The notes beneath the pieces were generated by a model. It did no database searches. It was given only the letters and a program-made list of their open reading frames with translations, and had not been told where the DNA came from. A stretch of DNA of 64,000 nucleotides from assembly GCF_019703515.2 (NCBI RefSeq), contig NC_059346.1:51544001-51608000 (forward strand), written 5' to 3'. The position numbers and the translations under genes were made by a program. This document shows, piece after piece, positions 32,701-59,025 of this stretch (positions within the stretch are counted from its first letter, which is position 1; every line of letters starts with the position of its first letter). Origin of the DNA: Myxocyprinus asiaticus (lineage: Eukaryota > Chordata > Actinopteri > Cypriniformes > Catostomidae).

Positions 32701-34625
32701 CAAATGAGCCGGTTTCCACGGCAACCTTTAGAGGCCTTCACATTTGAATACTTACAGACCTCCAGGTGCATCTCCTACCATCACACATACACACCTTTAA
32801 ATGAGATTATTATTATAAAACCAGCTTTGGCCTTTTCCTGTATTTTATTGACATCATATCAAATTATGTGCCAAACTTTTGTGATCGTAATGGGCATCAC
32901 ATGTCATGTGCTGTATTTGCTAATTTGTTGAGAATGTGGCATAACTGATTATACATATTATTTTGACATGTCCAAAACAATAAAACATCATAAAACCACT
33001 GATCATGGACTGTGAAAATAAAAAACTGGTTTCTTTTCATTAGTTTTAGGCTTTACAAGTATTAAGACTATTTGTAAACATGAGCAACACAAATGCAATC
33101 CAAATATTTGGAGACATCACATGAACTGACGGGACATCTGATAGGACTTAACCGAATCCTAATCCATACCCAAACACTTCACACACCACAAAGGTGACAA
33201 AACATCAGTGAAATATATATTTATCATTCAGAGACAATACTCTGCTCTCTCTGAATCCTCATTTTTCTATTGTTCCTCATTTCGGCAAGACTGTTCCGCA
33301 CAGAAGCCATTGTAACCGGACCATGATTCAGTATCGCCTAAGGCTCTGAGCGCTTCACTGCAAACAAACCCCCACATACATCCTGGTACACTTCACATCC
33401 ATCAAGCTGTATGCATCTCACACCTAAACACTCATCTTAAAACCAACTGCTTTTAATGTAATTAGGAAACAAATGTAGCAACCTTTTCTAATCTTTTTGA
33501 AATTATATCTTGGATTAAAGATGAAAGGTAAAAAAAAATAGTTAGAATTCCATTTCACATGCTAAGGGTGGCATAAAGCCATTTGCACAGACTAACCTGA
33601 GAGCGTGACCAGTGTCACATCAACACAATGAGTTAAAGTTTGGGTAATAACCACAAACTGGCACTTCATGAAATGTATGATCCTCATTTCAACTACAGGT
33701 TAAGCTGAATCAAAAAGCCATTTTCACATTTAACCATACTTAATAAAGTAAAAAAAAAAAGAAAAAAAAAAGGTAAATAACTAGAAAAGAAACAATTTTA
33801 AAATAAAAACAAGGAAAATAATCTGTGCCAATGATGTATATAAAATCAAATATATTAATTTATATTTAAAATAAATCAAATTATGTTTAAAATGTATAGA
33901 ACAAAACATTTTAACCTAGCAGAAGTGAATTTTCCTTATAAATGTCATTTTCCCCAGTAATGTGCTGTTAACTTACACATAGTTGATGTTAATTTTACAG
34001 CATTTAATAGGACAAGTAGAAAAACAACAAACAACTCTGTGCATATTACACGCTATTTACATTTAAATGCCACACACATTTGTGAAGAGGAAATTTTACC
34101 ATTCCAAAGGTGAAATATCAACGTTTGGCAATATTCCCGAGAGTGAAAAGGCTCCTTACCAGCTTGTTCATGCTGAGATTCCGTCTGTTCAACAGCGTCT
34201 GTGCTCATCTTAATATCTGTAATGATAAATACAGCTGATTTTCCTACAGGATCACAACTTTATGCAGACACTGGGGCAATTCATGGTATGGCCCAGCCAG
34301 TAAAATGATCTTGAGGTTTATTCTAATGTGTCCAACTTTCAAATGGTCTCCTTTATGTAAAGAACTTGTTGTAATATTCATAAGAGCAAGGGTATCCCCA
34401 TTCACCACAATCACTCTGTCACTCCACCCTAATCTCTTCTAGTCAAAAACATTTAAATCTGTCAATATAGTCTGCTGTGAACAGGTACAATGCAAAACAA
34501 TATGATTCCACAAAACGGTCCCTGCTTGAGAAGACAAAAGGCATCTGCGAATCAAAGCAGTATTTGTAAATTGCCATGAACTTTTGAAAAGTACTTCTAC
34601 ACTTACCTTTATAGCAGGAAAACAT
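18225..34625 (-). CDS. pou2f3: pou2f3, POU class 2 homeobox 3 (12 coding exons)
   Basis: Octamer-binding transcription factor (Oct-11/Skn-1a). In vertebrates it specifies tuft and chemosensory cells and acts in epidermis. The exons, listed separately, total 1119 bases (372 residues) in frame. The N-terminus is [18 protein letters not shown], aligning with the DIKMS of mammalian POU2F3. A glutamine/leucine/proline-rich activation region follows at 38-130. The POU-specific domain is at 134-208 ([40 protein letters not shown]). The homeodomain is at about 229-288 ([35 protein letters not shown]). The [11 protein letters not shown] stretch and the SWYRWN C-terminus distinguish POU2F3 from POU2F1 and POU2F2. 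An exon for the IKTED region of mammalian proteins was not found between 27158 and 32258. Head-to-tail downstream of oaf, as in human 11q23.3. Confidence 0.95.
18265..19240. other. pou2f3 intron 11, 3' part
   Basis: A degraded MITE end of the AGTTCACCC family at about 18370-18432 is followed by (ATTT)n. No coding exon seen. Confidence 0.5.
19250..21140 (+). repeat. Possible LTR-like repeat in pou2f3 intron 11
   Basis: A CT-rich tract (19928-19960) and a GC-richer block (accggaaacagccggtcaga) precede aataaagcttttgtgtac (about 20459), which looks like a retroviral-type polyadenylation signal. Further downstream come repeated taatggtggag motifs (20956 and 21121), possibly near a primer-binding region. 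No gag or pol coding is present. The impression of a solo LTR is unproven. Confidence 0.3.
21141..23461. other. pou2f3 intron 11, 5' part
   Basis: A tRNA-like fragment (aatagctcacttgagga...gcggtttgagccca, 21228-21290) may be a SINE head. Two copies of a cacatttgctttt / ggttaggttt fragment lie near 21365 and 22388. A MITE right end at 23325-23394 ends gaactattcctttaa. No coding exon. Confidence 0.4.
23462..23576 (-). CDS. pou2f3: pou2f3 coding exon 11
   Basis: Acceptor CTGCAG|TGTCAT, donor ACAGG|GTAAAA. Serine-rich C-terminal region with [18 protein letters not shown] and NQTFNST, similar to mammalian SRPSSPGSG...SSFNSSG. Confidence 0.9.
23672..23714 (-). CDS. pou2f3: pou2f3 coding exon 10 (43 nt)
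   Basis: Acceptor TTTCAG|CCTTCA, donor GGAGGTG|GTGAGT. Encodes [14 protein letters not shown]. Confidence 0.8.
23851..24015 (-). CDS. pou2f3: pou2f3 coding exon 9 (homeodomain helices 2-3)
   Basis: Acceptor GTGCAG|AACCCA, donor CGCCTG|GTGAGT. Contains [20 protein letters not shown] and [10 protein letters not shown], then [11 protein letters not shown]. Confidence 0.97.
24108..24129 (+). repeat. Short telomere-like run (GGGTTA)3
   Basis: gggttagggttagggttagg in pou2f3 intron 8. Too short to be more than a simple repeat. Confidence 0.6.
24327..24460 (-). CDS. pou2f3: pou2f3 coding exon 8 (linker and homeodomain start)
   Basis: Acceptor CCTCAG|AGAACT, donor CTAGAT|GTGAGT. A serine/proline linker leads into [19 protein letters not shown]. 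Confidence 0.95.
24532..24825. mobile_element. Foldback MITE, short subfamily, full copy
   Basis: Left end ctgtagttcactcaaaaatg, right end cattttggatgaactgttcc followed by tttaa. The inner arms pair (ttgttccaaacctgtatgac against gtcatacaggtttgcaacaa). Lies in pou2f3 intron 7. Confidence 0.75.
24866..25007 (-). CDS. pou2f3: pou2f3 coding exon 7 (POU-specific domain)
   Basis: Acceptor TTCCAG|GGTGAC, donor ATGCAG|GTGTGT. Encodes [19 protein letters not shown] to [11 protein letters not shown], with the DNA-contacting Q and R of SQTTISRFE. Confidence 0.97.
25085..25525. repeat. Dispersed repeat (TGTAATGCATTAC / GTAATTAAATTAC type)
   Basis: tgggtgtaatgcattacc at the left and agtaatgcaattacttttca at the right are partly palindromic, with AT-rich middle. 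Similar words occur at 16763-16888. Lies in pou2f3 intron 6. Confidence 0.5.
25560..26020. repeat. AT-rich low-complexity tract
   Basis: About 460 bp almost wholly A and T, made of ATTATTA, AATAATA and ATATTTA words, directly 3' (gene sense) of POU exon 6. Confidence 0.85.
26045..26218 (-). CDS. pou2f3: pou2f3 coding exon 6 (start of POU-specific domain)
   Basis: Acceptor CACAAG|GCAATG, donor ACTCAG|GTAATG. Encodes [19 protein letters not shown], then [14 protein letters not shown] and RRIKLGFTQ. Confidence 0.95.
26340..26545. repeat. MITE remnant with TACCATGGTA palindromes
   Basis: Repeated accatggt words in both orientations. The same family appears at 53290-53520 and 55545-55925. Confidence 0.45.
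26846..26934 (-). CDS. pou2f3: pou2f3 coding exon 5
   Basis: Acceptor TCCACAG|CACTGC, donor CCTCAG|GTAAAC. Encodes [19 protein letters not shown], a glutamine/leucine-rich activation segment. Confidence 0.85.
27053..27158 (-). CDS. pou2f3: pou2f3 coding exon 4
   Basis: Acceptor TTTTAG|GAGCTG, donor CCAAG|GTCAGT. Encodes [16 protein letters not shown] and [12 protein letters not shown], as in mammalian SLHPLQQLVLVPG. Confidence 0.85.
28345..28523. mobile_element. Small hairpin MITE
   Basis: tactttgcttacattcattc at the left is matched in reverse complement by gaacgaatgtaagcaaagtg at the right. Pairing continues inward (atatactgtag... with ...ctacagtatat-like sequence), so about 180 bp forms a near-complete hairpin. 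Confidence 0.65.
29190..29215. repeat. Perfect hairpin gtttccggtca-aaag-tgaccggaaac
   Basis: Eleven-base perfect arms with a four-base loop. A related cggtcacttttaactggga lies at about 29857-29875, so this may be an end of a decayed transposon. Confidence 0.6.
29661..29700. repeat. (GT)n microsatellite
   Basis: About 19 GT units with one interruption. Confidence 0.95.
29975..30780. repeat. Decayed DNA-transposon-like repeat (GATTCCGGTTCC type)
   Basis: ggttgggaatcgtaagg...cgattccggttccgattcc is a repeat head common in fish. Related words (cgggatcagactataccgg, cgggaatcaaattgtactgg) recur to about 30760. No transposase frame. Confidence 0.4.
31208..31475. repeat. AGTTCACCC MITE copy
   Basis: Starts after a TTAA with agggaaagttcacccaaaaa and tcaccctcatgttgttctga. 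The right half is degraded (ctaacatgtccttttgtgc). Confidence 0.6.
32258..32292 (-). CDS. pou2f3: pou2f3 coding exon 3 (35-nt micro-exon)
   Basis: Acceptor TTCTAG|ATATTG, donor GACAA|GTAAGT. Encodes [11 protein letters not shown], matching the family's RKGLDFNRQ. Confidence 0.8.
32293..34159. other. pou2f3 intron 2
   Basis: Intron of 1.9 kb with A-rich runs near 33525-33540 and 33750-33772. An octamer ATGCAAATGAG lies at 32698. No repeat family or exon recognised. Confidence 0.55.
34160..34216 (-). CDS. pou2f3: pou2f3 coding exon 2
   Basis: Acceptor TTACAG|ATATTA, donor AAGCTG|GTAAGG. Encodes [18 protein letters not shown]. Confidence 0.85.
34217..34606. other. pou2f3 intron 1
   Basis: 390 bp with no recognisable repeat. 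Confidence 0.6.
34607..34625 (-). CDS. pou2f3: pou2f3 coding exon 1
   Basis: ATGTTTTCCTGCTATAAAG then |GTAAGT; encodes MFSCYK. Splicing to the next exon gives K-DIKMS, matching the family. If this exon is skipped, translation could start at the internal ATG at 34208. Confidence 0.7.
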
Positions 34626-34799
34626 CCAACGCTGTTGCTTTCCAGATTATTTTCCTTGTTCTTTTCTATCTTAAATCTTCAATGAGAAACTCAGTAAACC
34701 TGTATGGAAAAGGTACAGAGAAACTTAGACATTTAACAAAGTGGGTTAGTAGAAGAGTATTCACCACTTCAGTATCGCACACAAGCCGATAGACAGATG

Positions 34800-34807
34800 A
34801 TTTGCAT
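34800..34807 (+). promoter_or_regulatory. Octamer motif ATTTGCAT upstream of pou2f3
   Basis: Perfect POU/Oct octamer about 175 bp upstream of the pou2f3 initiator ATG. The pou2f3 product would itself be expected to bind it. Chance occurrence cannot be excluded: the window holds about ten such octamers. Confidence 0.35.
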
Positions 34808-35271
34808 AAGGCCCTCTGTGTGTCCTATCCAGACTCAGTCTTTTTGCATAAAACAACAATAGGCAGACAGCAAATTTCGAAAAGCTTGAGAATAAGTGCA
34901 TGTGTGCCTCACTGCCAGTGAGTGTGTGCATACTGGCAAACTTCAAGTGTGCTTGCGGGTCTTTGATTGAACATGGCATAACTGTATTTGTTCAGATAAA
35001 CAGTAGCACTCTGAATACTGTATGTAAAGGGTGGCATTAAAATGGTTTTCTACTACATTAAGAGAAAGGGCTTGAAGTATTGTGTGATGTGTTTCAAATT
35101 ATGTCTGAATACTTTTATCATGACATCTTTATTGGCACAAAAGTGTGCAACTCTATTCTGAAATAGTAATGTTATAGTTCATTGCACTATAGATCATTTT
35201 TCTAGAGTCTAAAGTCAGTTGCTGTGGAATTTTGTCAAAATGATCAAAGTGATTCTAATATAGTGTGTTAA

Positions 35272-36001
35272 CCCTTTAAGCTCAGATTGGCCCGACAGTC
35301 TTGATCAACACAAAATAGGTATCGTTTGAAAGCTTAGAAGCTCTACTTTCCAGTGAATGCAGGCATTATGACCATTATGATCATTAGATAATCCAATGAA
35401 GCACAATGTTACATATGGCCACCAGGAGATGGCACCAAGTACATGACTCAAATGGCACAGAATGAAACTCATTCTGTGAAATCTCATTACTAAAATCAAG
35501 TCTGCATGCTATGCTTTAATCATTGTTATGTTTGCGTGTGTAATTAGTTCTTATGTACAATTATTATGTTTTATTTGTTTGGATATGCTTTTGGAAACAT
35601 GGAGACGTTTTTGGACATTATGATAAATTATTTTTGTAATGCTATAACTTTGGATTGCTTTGTCGTATCAACACAAAAAATTTCTCAGACACATTTGACA
35701 TGATTGAGAACAAAACAAAAGCAGTTTTCGGAGCCACTTTATTTACACCCAGAGATATATAATGTCAAATAAGACAAATAAGAAGAAAAGTACTTTTCAG
35801 CAATTTCTTAGGCTGAGAGTCTCAGAATGTATCAACCTATATCATTAAAACATTTGAAAAGTTTTCTTTTCAATTATACCAAACACTTGACCCTCCTTGT
35901 TTTTTTTTGTTGTTGTTTTTTTTGGTAAAGTTACAAACCTTTAATTTTGGGTATGCCACTGAAACAGGGAATCTTTAAAAACACCTTCAGAGCTTAAAGG
36001 G
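35272..36001. mobile_element. piggyBac-like MITE with TTAA target sites
   Basis: TTAA at 35268-35271 and 36002-36005 flank ends ccctttaagctc and gagcttaaaggg, an exact 12-bp terminal inverted repeat. The 730-bp interior has no transposase. TTAA duplication with CCC...GGG termini is typical of piggyBac, so this is a non-autonomous copy. Confidence 0.8.
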
Positions 36002-36684
36002 TTAAAGTAGATTTCAGTTATTTGATAAGATTTTATTCTCAATTTTGACAGAGTTCTAATCTTTAAAAATTATTCAGAGATAGATTTGGTTGACCCCACC
36101 AAATGCAGTGAATTAGGCCTCCTCAGTCCAAATAGCTTGTGTCCTCAGTGCAGACTATAACTTAGGTGAAGTTTTGTGCTAAAGGGGGCAAAATGGGGGA
36201 GGGAATAGCACAGGAGTGGCATATATACCAGAAAAGGTGTGTTTACACATACTTTTTAATGGACAGAGGCAACATGAATGTATTTACACAGGAATCACAA
36301 TCGTGGGAAACAATTTGTTACACATTTGAAAGATTGTTGATTCTTGTGCAAGCCAACAGAAATAAAAATAAAAAACGTGCTGACTGTCATGACAACAGAG
36401 CGGTACTGAAGTGCCATAAGCAGAAATACCATGCAAGTATCCATGTTTTAAAAATAATAATCAGATATTAATTTTGTCATAAATAAACTATTCTAAGCAC
36501 AAAAAAGTAATCATGAATTGACCCTTAGACTATCATGGAATACATACATTTTTAGTGCATATAGTAGTCTAGGTTTACTTATTGTTTGAATATTGATATG
36601 TTAATATTGATAAATATTTGTATCATGTCGAAATGAAAAGGGCATGATTATAAAGATCTAATTCTTTTAGTCCAAATATGCTTT

Positions 36685-37024
36685 TGTGATTGACGCCATA
36701 CCAATGGCATATCACGCCCAGGACGTGCCGCCCCTGGCAGGGCTATGAGCCTCCTGGGCCTTGACCAGTGGTGCCTCTCTAACAGACATTTGCAGAGCAG
36801 CGGGCTGGGCAACACCCAACACATTTGCGAGGTTCTACAATCTCCGGGTGGAACCGGTTTTGTCCCGTGTAGTGGCAGGCACAAGCAGGTAAGTCCGGGA
36901 CAGCTGGCCAGGTGTATCGCTTGCGCATAGCGCCTTTCACCTCCCCTGAGCTGAAGATGTGCGCTGTTGACTCCCAGCAGTGTTCACAAACTGTGTTCCC
37001 TGGATGATTTCCTCCGAGCCCTGT
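36685..37024 (+). pseudogene. DIRS tyrosine recombinase C-terminal fragment
   Basis: The plus strand reads SWALTSGASLTDICRAAGWA and TPNTFARFYNLRVEPV, ending VVAGTSR and TAA at 36890. The Y of ARFY is the expected nucleophile of the DIRS integrase. The upstream half (VIDAIPMAYH) is in a shifted frame. The adjacent 3' region to 37024 resembles DIRS non-coding sequence. Terminal repeats are absent. Confidence 0.8.
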
Positions 37025-37064
37025 GAACATCTTGTAATTGCAGTCTCTAGTCACGATCATTTTC

Positions 37065-37430
37065 CATCAGTCCTTCTTCTGTAGCCGCTTGTCCTATGTA
37101 GGGTCATGGGTATTGCTGGAGCCTTTCCCAGCTGTCTCAGGCCGAAGGCAGGGAAACACCATAGACAGGTGGCCAGTCCATCACAGGGCTAACACACACA
37201 GACAAACACATTCATACTCTCACTCTCAACTACAGGCAATTTAGAGTTTCAAATTCCCTTGACCTGCATGTATTTGGACTGTGGGGGAAACTGGAGCACC
37301 TGGAGGAAACCCACCTGAACACAGGGAGAACATGCAAGTTCCACATAGAAAAGCCCTGGGCGAGCCAGGACTCAAACCGGGGACCTTCTTCCTGCTGTGA
37401 ATGCTATCCACTGCCACCATTCCGCCTTCA
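37065..37430 (-). repeat. Widespread teleost repeat with tRNA-like head
   Basis: On the minus strand a head with ggtttgagtcctgg leads into catgttctccctgtgtt, ttcctccaggtgctcc, and ends gccctgtgatggactggcc...gctacagaagaagg. This is a very common interspersed fish repeat, probably SINE-like. Confidence 0.65.
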
Positions 37431-37610
37431 CGACCATGATTTCAAGCTCAATTACACTTCCTAGAGCTTCACGCATGCGCAGAGCGCTAGATGGTGCTAT
37501 AGGAAGTGCAATTGAGCTTGAAATCACCAAGGACACTGTTGTCAAGATGTACAGTGAAAATGGAGTTACATTTTGATCTGTTCTCACCCAAAACCAACTG
37601 GATGTCTTCA

Positions 37611-37838
37611 GAAGTCATGGATTAAACCACTGGAGTTGTATGGGTTACTTTTATGCTGCCTTTATGTGATTTTTGGAGCTTGAAAGTTCTGCTCACCATT
37701 CACTTGCATTGTATGGACCTACAGAGCTGAAATATTCTTCTGAAAGTTTATGTTTGTGTTCAGCAGAAGAAAGAAAGTCATACACATCTGGGATGGCATG
37801 AGGGTGAGTAAACCCATTTTTGGGTGAACTTTCCCACT
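37611..37838. repeat. Right half of the AGTTCACCC MITE
   Basis: attaaaccactggagttgta...agctgaaatattcttctg...acatctgggatggcatgagg, ending tttttgggtgaactttccca. The left half is missing. Confidence 0.7.
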
Positions 37839-40440
37839 TGGGTGAAGTAAAAATTGTTTATGTTAATTCCAAACTGCAAATATGTGTATATTAATCCTAA
37901 TCAAATTAATACAATTATATGAATTACATAATCATTACTCATATGTGTTGTTCTGTTTTCCTGGTTTAAAATATACTGTTGTTTGTTACTTCTCTCTTAA
38001 AACTATGGCGTTTTAACACTGTGCCAACCAACCCCACAACCTGTGCCAAACATAACTTTGACCATAAATGAACAAAAGTCAATAAATACTTGGTGACATT
38101 AAATGCATTTTTTATTTTTTTTTTTGCCTAAGAACTTAAGCTTTCATTTGCACCTACTTGGGGTATCAATTGTTCCACCAGAGATATTCAACAAAGTATG
38201 AAAAAGTGTGCCAACCAACGCCGGTCTCCTCTACATTCATTTACTAATATAATGAAGGTGAAATTTCGAAAGGTGTTCTTGGGACAAAGGAATTTTTCAT
38301 AAATGTCAGGTTTGGGCAAGTTGTCATATGTTTTGAATGTTAGAAATGTATACAATTGATAAATTACAATATTTGTTGGACAAAACAATGGCTTGAAATT
38401 TTGGGTACATTTTCCTTTTAAATTTTTGTTGTTTCACAAAAAATGTTTTGTGGTCCCCCTCGGCCGTTTTCACCCCGGGCACTGCACACCCTGCACTGCC
38501 TGTAGTTACACCACTGGAGAAATTCAGTGTGTGGTCAATTAATTGTATCTTTTTATGGGCAATAAAGGTAGAAATGTTCATAGCTTTTTGTAGCCAAAAT
38601 TTTAAAGTACTGTTTGTGGCTTTCAAAAATAAACTTACCATGAGAAGTATTCACTGCGTTAAAAAGTGCAACTAGCCCCAGTCTCCTTTTAATAGAGCCG
38701 TTTGCAGGTGGCATACTGGATGTTATATATATATATATATATACATTTTTATCCTTGTTCCAAAATGAGTTTGAAGTCACATCATTCGGCATCATTACAC
38801 TGAATTTACACTAGAGGGCAGTATTCAGTTTCTGTAAAGGAAAAAATGAAATGGACGTTCTAAAAGCATTAACCATAATTATTCATGACATAGTTTAAAC
38901 ATTTAAGGGTCAGATTTGGGTTACAATTGGTCAGATTATAAAATCCCAAAAATTATGCAAACACTGATAGGCACATGCTCATTTGTGGAAAATACTTTAT
39001 TGCATAAATAACATATTTTGTAAGATACTGACAGTAAAATGCTTCAATTGCTTCATTAATGTTTGGCTGTGCCTGTTTTAAAACTTTATTAGTAATGCAG
39101 GGACACATGCCTGAGCATTTATGTCCATACCAAAGCTCAAATCAATGAGAATACAAAATAATACAGAAGTTGTACTGCATACAGAACCATATAATAATCC
39201 AATTACCTACCACAAATGTTATTAAGTTGTATCTTACCAAAAGAAAAATCCATTATTTTGAACGAAATTACAAAAAAATTATTATAATACTTTAGAAATA
39301 AATGATATCAGGATAGTGGCTGCTGTCAAGTAAACAGCAGAAAGAAAAGTTGTCAAAGCCTTTTAGAAAGACTGGAGTTTAAACACCAATAATGTATATC
39401 ACAAAACAAAACAAAACAAAAGGCCATTCCATTCATAAGACAGTTGCAATTGAAATGTAAATCAGAACTGGTCAAGGCTATAGAGAGCAACTTAGCTGAG
39501 AGTAAGAAATTTGGCATCAATTGAATACATTTGCAATAAATAGACATCACATTATGTCCAGAGACGCTGTCTTAGCTGCCACATAAACCTTTTGTTAAAG
39601 TTTTACATTCTCAGCCTCACGAGGAGGGAGCAAAAATGTGAATCCCAAGTCTGAATAGACTTTAAAAGCTTGCATGATAGCCTATTATTATAATATTGTA
39701 AATTGTAAACAAAGATATTTTGCTCAGGTTTTTGTTGAAAATTTTGTTGATTACTACACGGCTAAACTCATTTGACAATGCAAAATCACAACAATAAACG
39801 GTTTGCGTTAAAGTGAAGGCAATAAGGTTAAACTTTAAGGTAAAAAAGTAAAAAGGCGTAAAAAGTGAATTAACGGCTTTAACGTTCAAAAAGGATAACT
39901 AGAGGAGACACATTCAGACATCAGTAAACATTTCTCACAACTGAATTTGAATATTTTTCAAATTACTCTCTTTTCTACGAATTATTTCCTCAACATAAGG
40001 GATTATATGGAAAGCAAAAATTTTAACATTCAAATATTTTGATATGTAAAAATTCAGCATAAAGTAAAACCTACAAAATAGCTGCCTTAAGGCAGAACTA
40101 ATCCTACGACTTAAGCATAATAACACCATTTCCTGCCCTGAGGTACAATTGTAGTGATGTACAAAACTGAAAAGATAAACGGCTTGACAACACATGACAA
40201 AATATCCTTTCTTTCTTTCCCATGAAATGCTTTAGGAAAGACAATAACTTGACAATGTAGTCAAGCATAGTAACCAGTCAACTATGTTACACTTGTAAGA
40301 CACTAGGTTAGGGACAATTCCCTGTTAAGACAAAGTCTATACAAAAAAAGTCAAGATAATCTCATTATCAAAATTGTTCCTCAAAGTAACAAATGATTTA
40401 GGATGAAATTTTCATCAGTCTATATATCACGTTTTTTTAA
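37839..40440. other. Spacer between pou2f3 and oaf
   Basis: Two fragments near 38205-38228 (gtgccaaccaacgccggtct) and 38666-38687 (gcaactagccccagtctcc) resemble the repeat end at 11232/12957. A short TA repeat lies at 38725-38742. Otherwise AT-rich with no gene. Confidence 0.4.
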
Positions 40441-40941
40441 CCTCCTGAGACCTGAGTGTGTGAGCATTTTCCATTTCCCTTTTTGATCTGTAACTAGTAG
40501 CAACTAATAAAAGAGCAAAATAATAATAATAATAATACAAAAATAATCTAGAGCAAATAGTTTTCCTAAAAATTGATGTCCACATACGTGGACAACGGGA
40601 CTAAATTGTGAAATTTAAATAATACCAAGTGATAGAAAGTCAGATTTTTAAAATCAAATTGTTTATGTTTGCAGGAGTGTTGATTATTCATGTTTTTGAG
40701 ACGTTACAGACATTACATCAGAAATTTGCATAATTCATTCTGATTTAAAGGCCAGCATCATCCAATCACTGCCAACCATGTTCAATTAAAATTATACATT
40801 GTAAATTCCGAATCTATGTACTGATTATCATTGTCCCATGTCTGCCAGACATGTTGACTGGTCCAAACATCATCTGCAGCCTGAAACTGAACTTTTGTTT
40901 GGAAGTTTGGATTAAATCAGGAAAATCAGACCTTTCCTATC

Positions 40942-41280
40942 TGAATATGTTTCACAGCTCCTGGTCCAAGCTCTGGTCATTTCAAGACTGGACTACTGTA
41001 ATGCTTTGTTGGCTGGCCTTCCAGCTAACACAGTTAAAGGAATAGTTCACCCCTCTATCACTGCACTTAATGTCCAAAAAAAAAAAAGAAAAAAAAAAAA
41101 AATCCTTGTCTGTCTTTCTTCTGTGCAAGTATCTTTACTATTCCAGCCACTGTGAGAACTTGGTCTTATACTGCAGATGTTGTTAAACTTTGTATGACAA
41201 ATTGCTTGCTATGTGTCTCATTTGTAAGTCGCTTTGGATAAAAGCGTCAGCTAAATGACTAAATGTCAAATGTAAAAATG
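40942..41280 (+). mobile_element. L2-type LINE 3' fragment
   Basis: SQLLVQALVISRLDYCNALL then AGLPANTVK is the C-terminal motif of L2 reverse transcriptase. A MITE terminus interrupts it (aaaggaatagttcaccc, 41036-41053). The typical L2 tail follows (gtaagtcgctttggataaaa, agctaaatgactaaatg). Confidence 0.8.
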
Positions 41281-42153
41281 CACTTTGAGAGCTATAGGAT
41301 GCTCCCTTGCTCCCTATTTATTTAATGACTTAACCTCCAGTGTGCTGTCTGCACCGGTCTCAGAACAGTTCGAAATGCAACTTATTTTCATCCTACCTCC
41401 ATATAAAGCCTCTGAAAGCAACATTTTTCAGCTTTTGGATAAACCCATTGATTATCAGTGTGAAAATGTACAGTGAATATATAGGAATGCATTTACTAAT
41501 ATTAATGAATAGAATCGTATTGTACAGTGATAACACAATAAAATATAACAAAATTAAAATGAAAGCGAAATGACCCACAGATGTGTTAATGTTGAAAGTT
41601 ATTCAAAAATAACTGACATGTTTTTTTCAACTTTTAAGGAAATAATGTCCCAAAATCCACGAATGTGGACATCATGTCTAAAATGAATGCATTTTTTAAA
41701 GCTGCATATCAAATGAAACTAGAGATGCTACTCTTTACACCCAAACAGGTTTCAATGAAAGTTAAAGAGGTTTCTTACCAGAGGCACTTTTTTGGCTTTG
41801 CCCCCGTAGAAGTGCTCCATGGAAATCGACCCCATGTTGTTGTGTCACGTGACTCGGTGTGCCAGAAGTTTAACCCTTTAATGACAGTCTAGAGTGTTGT
41901 GAACAATATTAAGTCAGTTTAAATGAATTTAAATTATGCATTGTGTATTGCGAAGCCAAAATAAAATGTCCAGGAATGTGGACGCTGGGCTGCATGAGGT
42001 AAAAAAAAAAAACTTTGCAAACTGTGATTAAGCACATTTTCAGTACCACCAACAATATGGAGACACTCTATCTTTGTTTTAGTAACTTGTAAAAATATTG
42101 CCACAGAAAAACAACATTTTGAGAAAGGTGATTTTTCTTTCTCACAAGTGCTT
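41281..42153. other. oaf 3' flank
   Basis: Contains tccacgaatgtggacatcat and related words (cacatacgtggacaac, near 40580; aggaatgtggacgctgg, near 41970), probably a decayed repeat spanning about 40440-41990. No exon; no confident polyadenylation signal chosen. Confidence 0.4.
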
Positions 42154-57944
<15,791 letters not shown>

Positions 57945-59025
57945 TAGATTAGATTAGATTCCTCATATACTCAAAATTAACCCAAAACACCAATACAAAA
58001 CATTTTTAAAAGTGAGGGGGAGCCTCAAGTCAGATTTGCTTAGCAGCAGGGTGCCAGAACCGGGAGGGGCCGTGACACCCCCACCACCACCACCACTTGT
58101 AGCCCGCATCTTCTGAATTGTTGACAAAGAACGGCATTTAAAATTATTGGGGCAAACATGATGACACAAAACTCCACAAGATGTTGGTTAGTGGTGAAAA
58201 ATAACATTGGGCTAGTTCCCCTCTGGCTAAATAGCATGTATATAATGCCAATATTAGTTATTTATGTGTAGTACAAGTCAAGATTTAAAATTAGTAAACT
58301 ATATTTGGTTGATGAAGGCTGCAATTAATTTATTATCTATGTATTCCATTTTAAGAGTTTAGTCCATCTTTTGACCAAGGTGATGCAGGCAGAGTTCAGT
58401 AAGGTACACTGCAGTTCGACTATAAGCTTGTGACAGATTAATTTCCGATGGAGTCCATTTTACGTAAATCCAAGTTTCAGGCAATGTCCAGTAAAGTATC
58501 CCATGTCTGACAGTTGGTGCTGGCATCAGTTCATCCTCTGTGAAGTCCATCGTAGTAGACTACAGTGATATCTGGCCGGCACAGGATCTAGTTAGTCGTC
58601 ATCACTCAGCAACACGTAGTAGTGGGAGTTGGACATCAGGCAGGATCAGAGCTGGATCTGGCAGGCTCTGGTAACCTCAGGATATGTATCCTGAGGTTAA
58701 GACAGAAAAACAAATAGCATAATATCAGCATAGATGCCATTCACTTTAAAACAGGATTATAGAATATGAGAAGTGTTTCTGGTTCAGGCAGACCTGACTA
58801 ATGCAGCATAACTATGAGTTGATGGATAAATTAGGTGTATGCCTGGCTGAAAAGATGAGTTTTTAGTCTAAACTTAAACTGAGAGTCCTGAACTCTCTTC
58901 AGAAGACTATTTCATAGTTTAGGATCCAAAAAGGAAAATTATCAACCTTCTTTTGTGGATTTTGATATACTAGGTATTATTAACAGGCCAGAAGTTTGCG
59001 ATATTAGGGAACGTGATGGAATATA

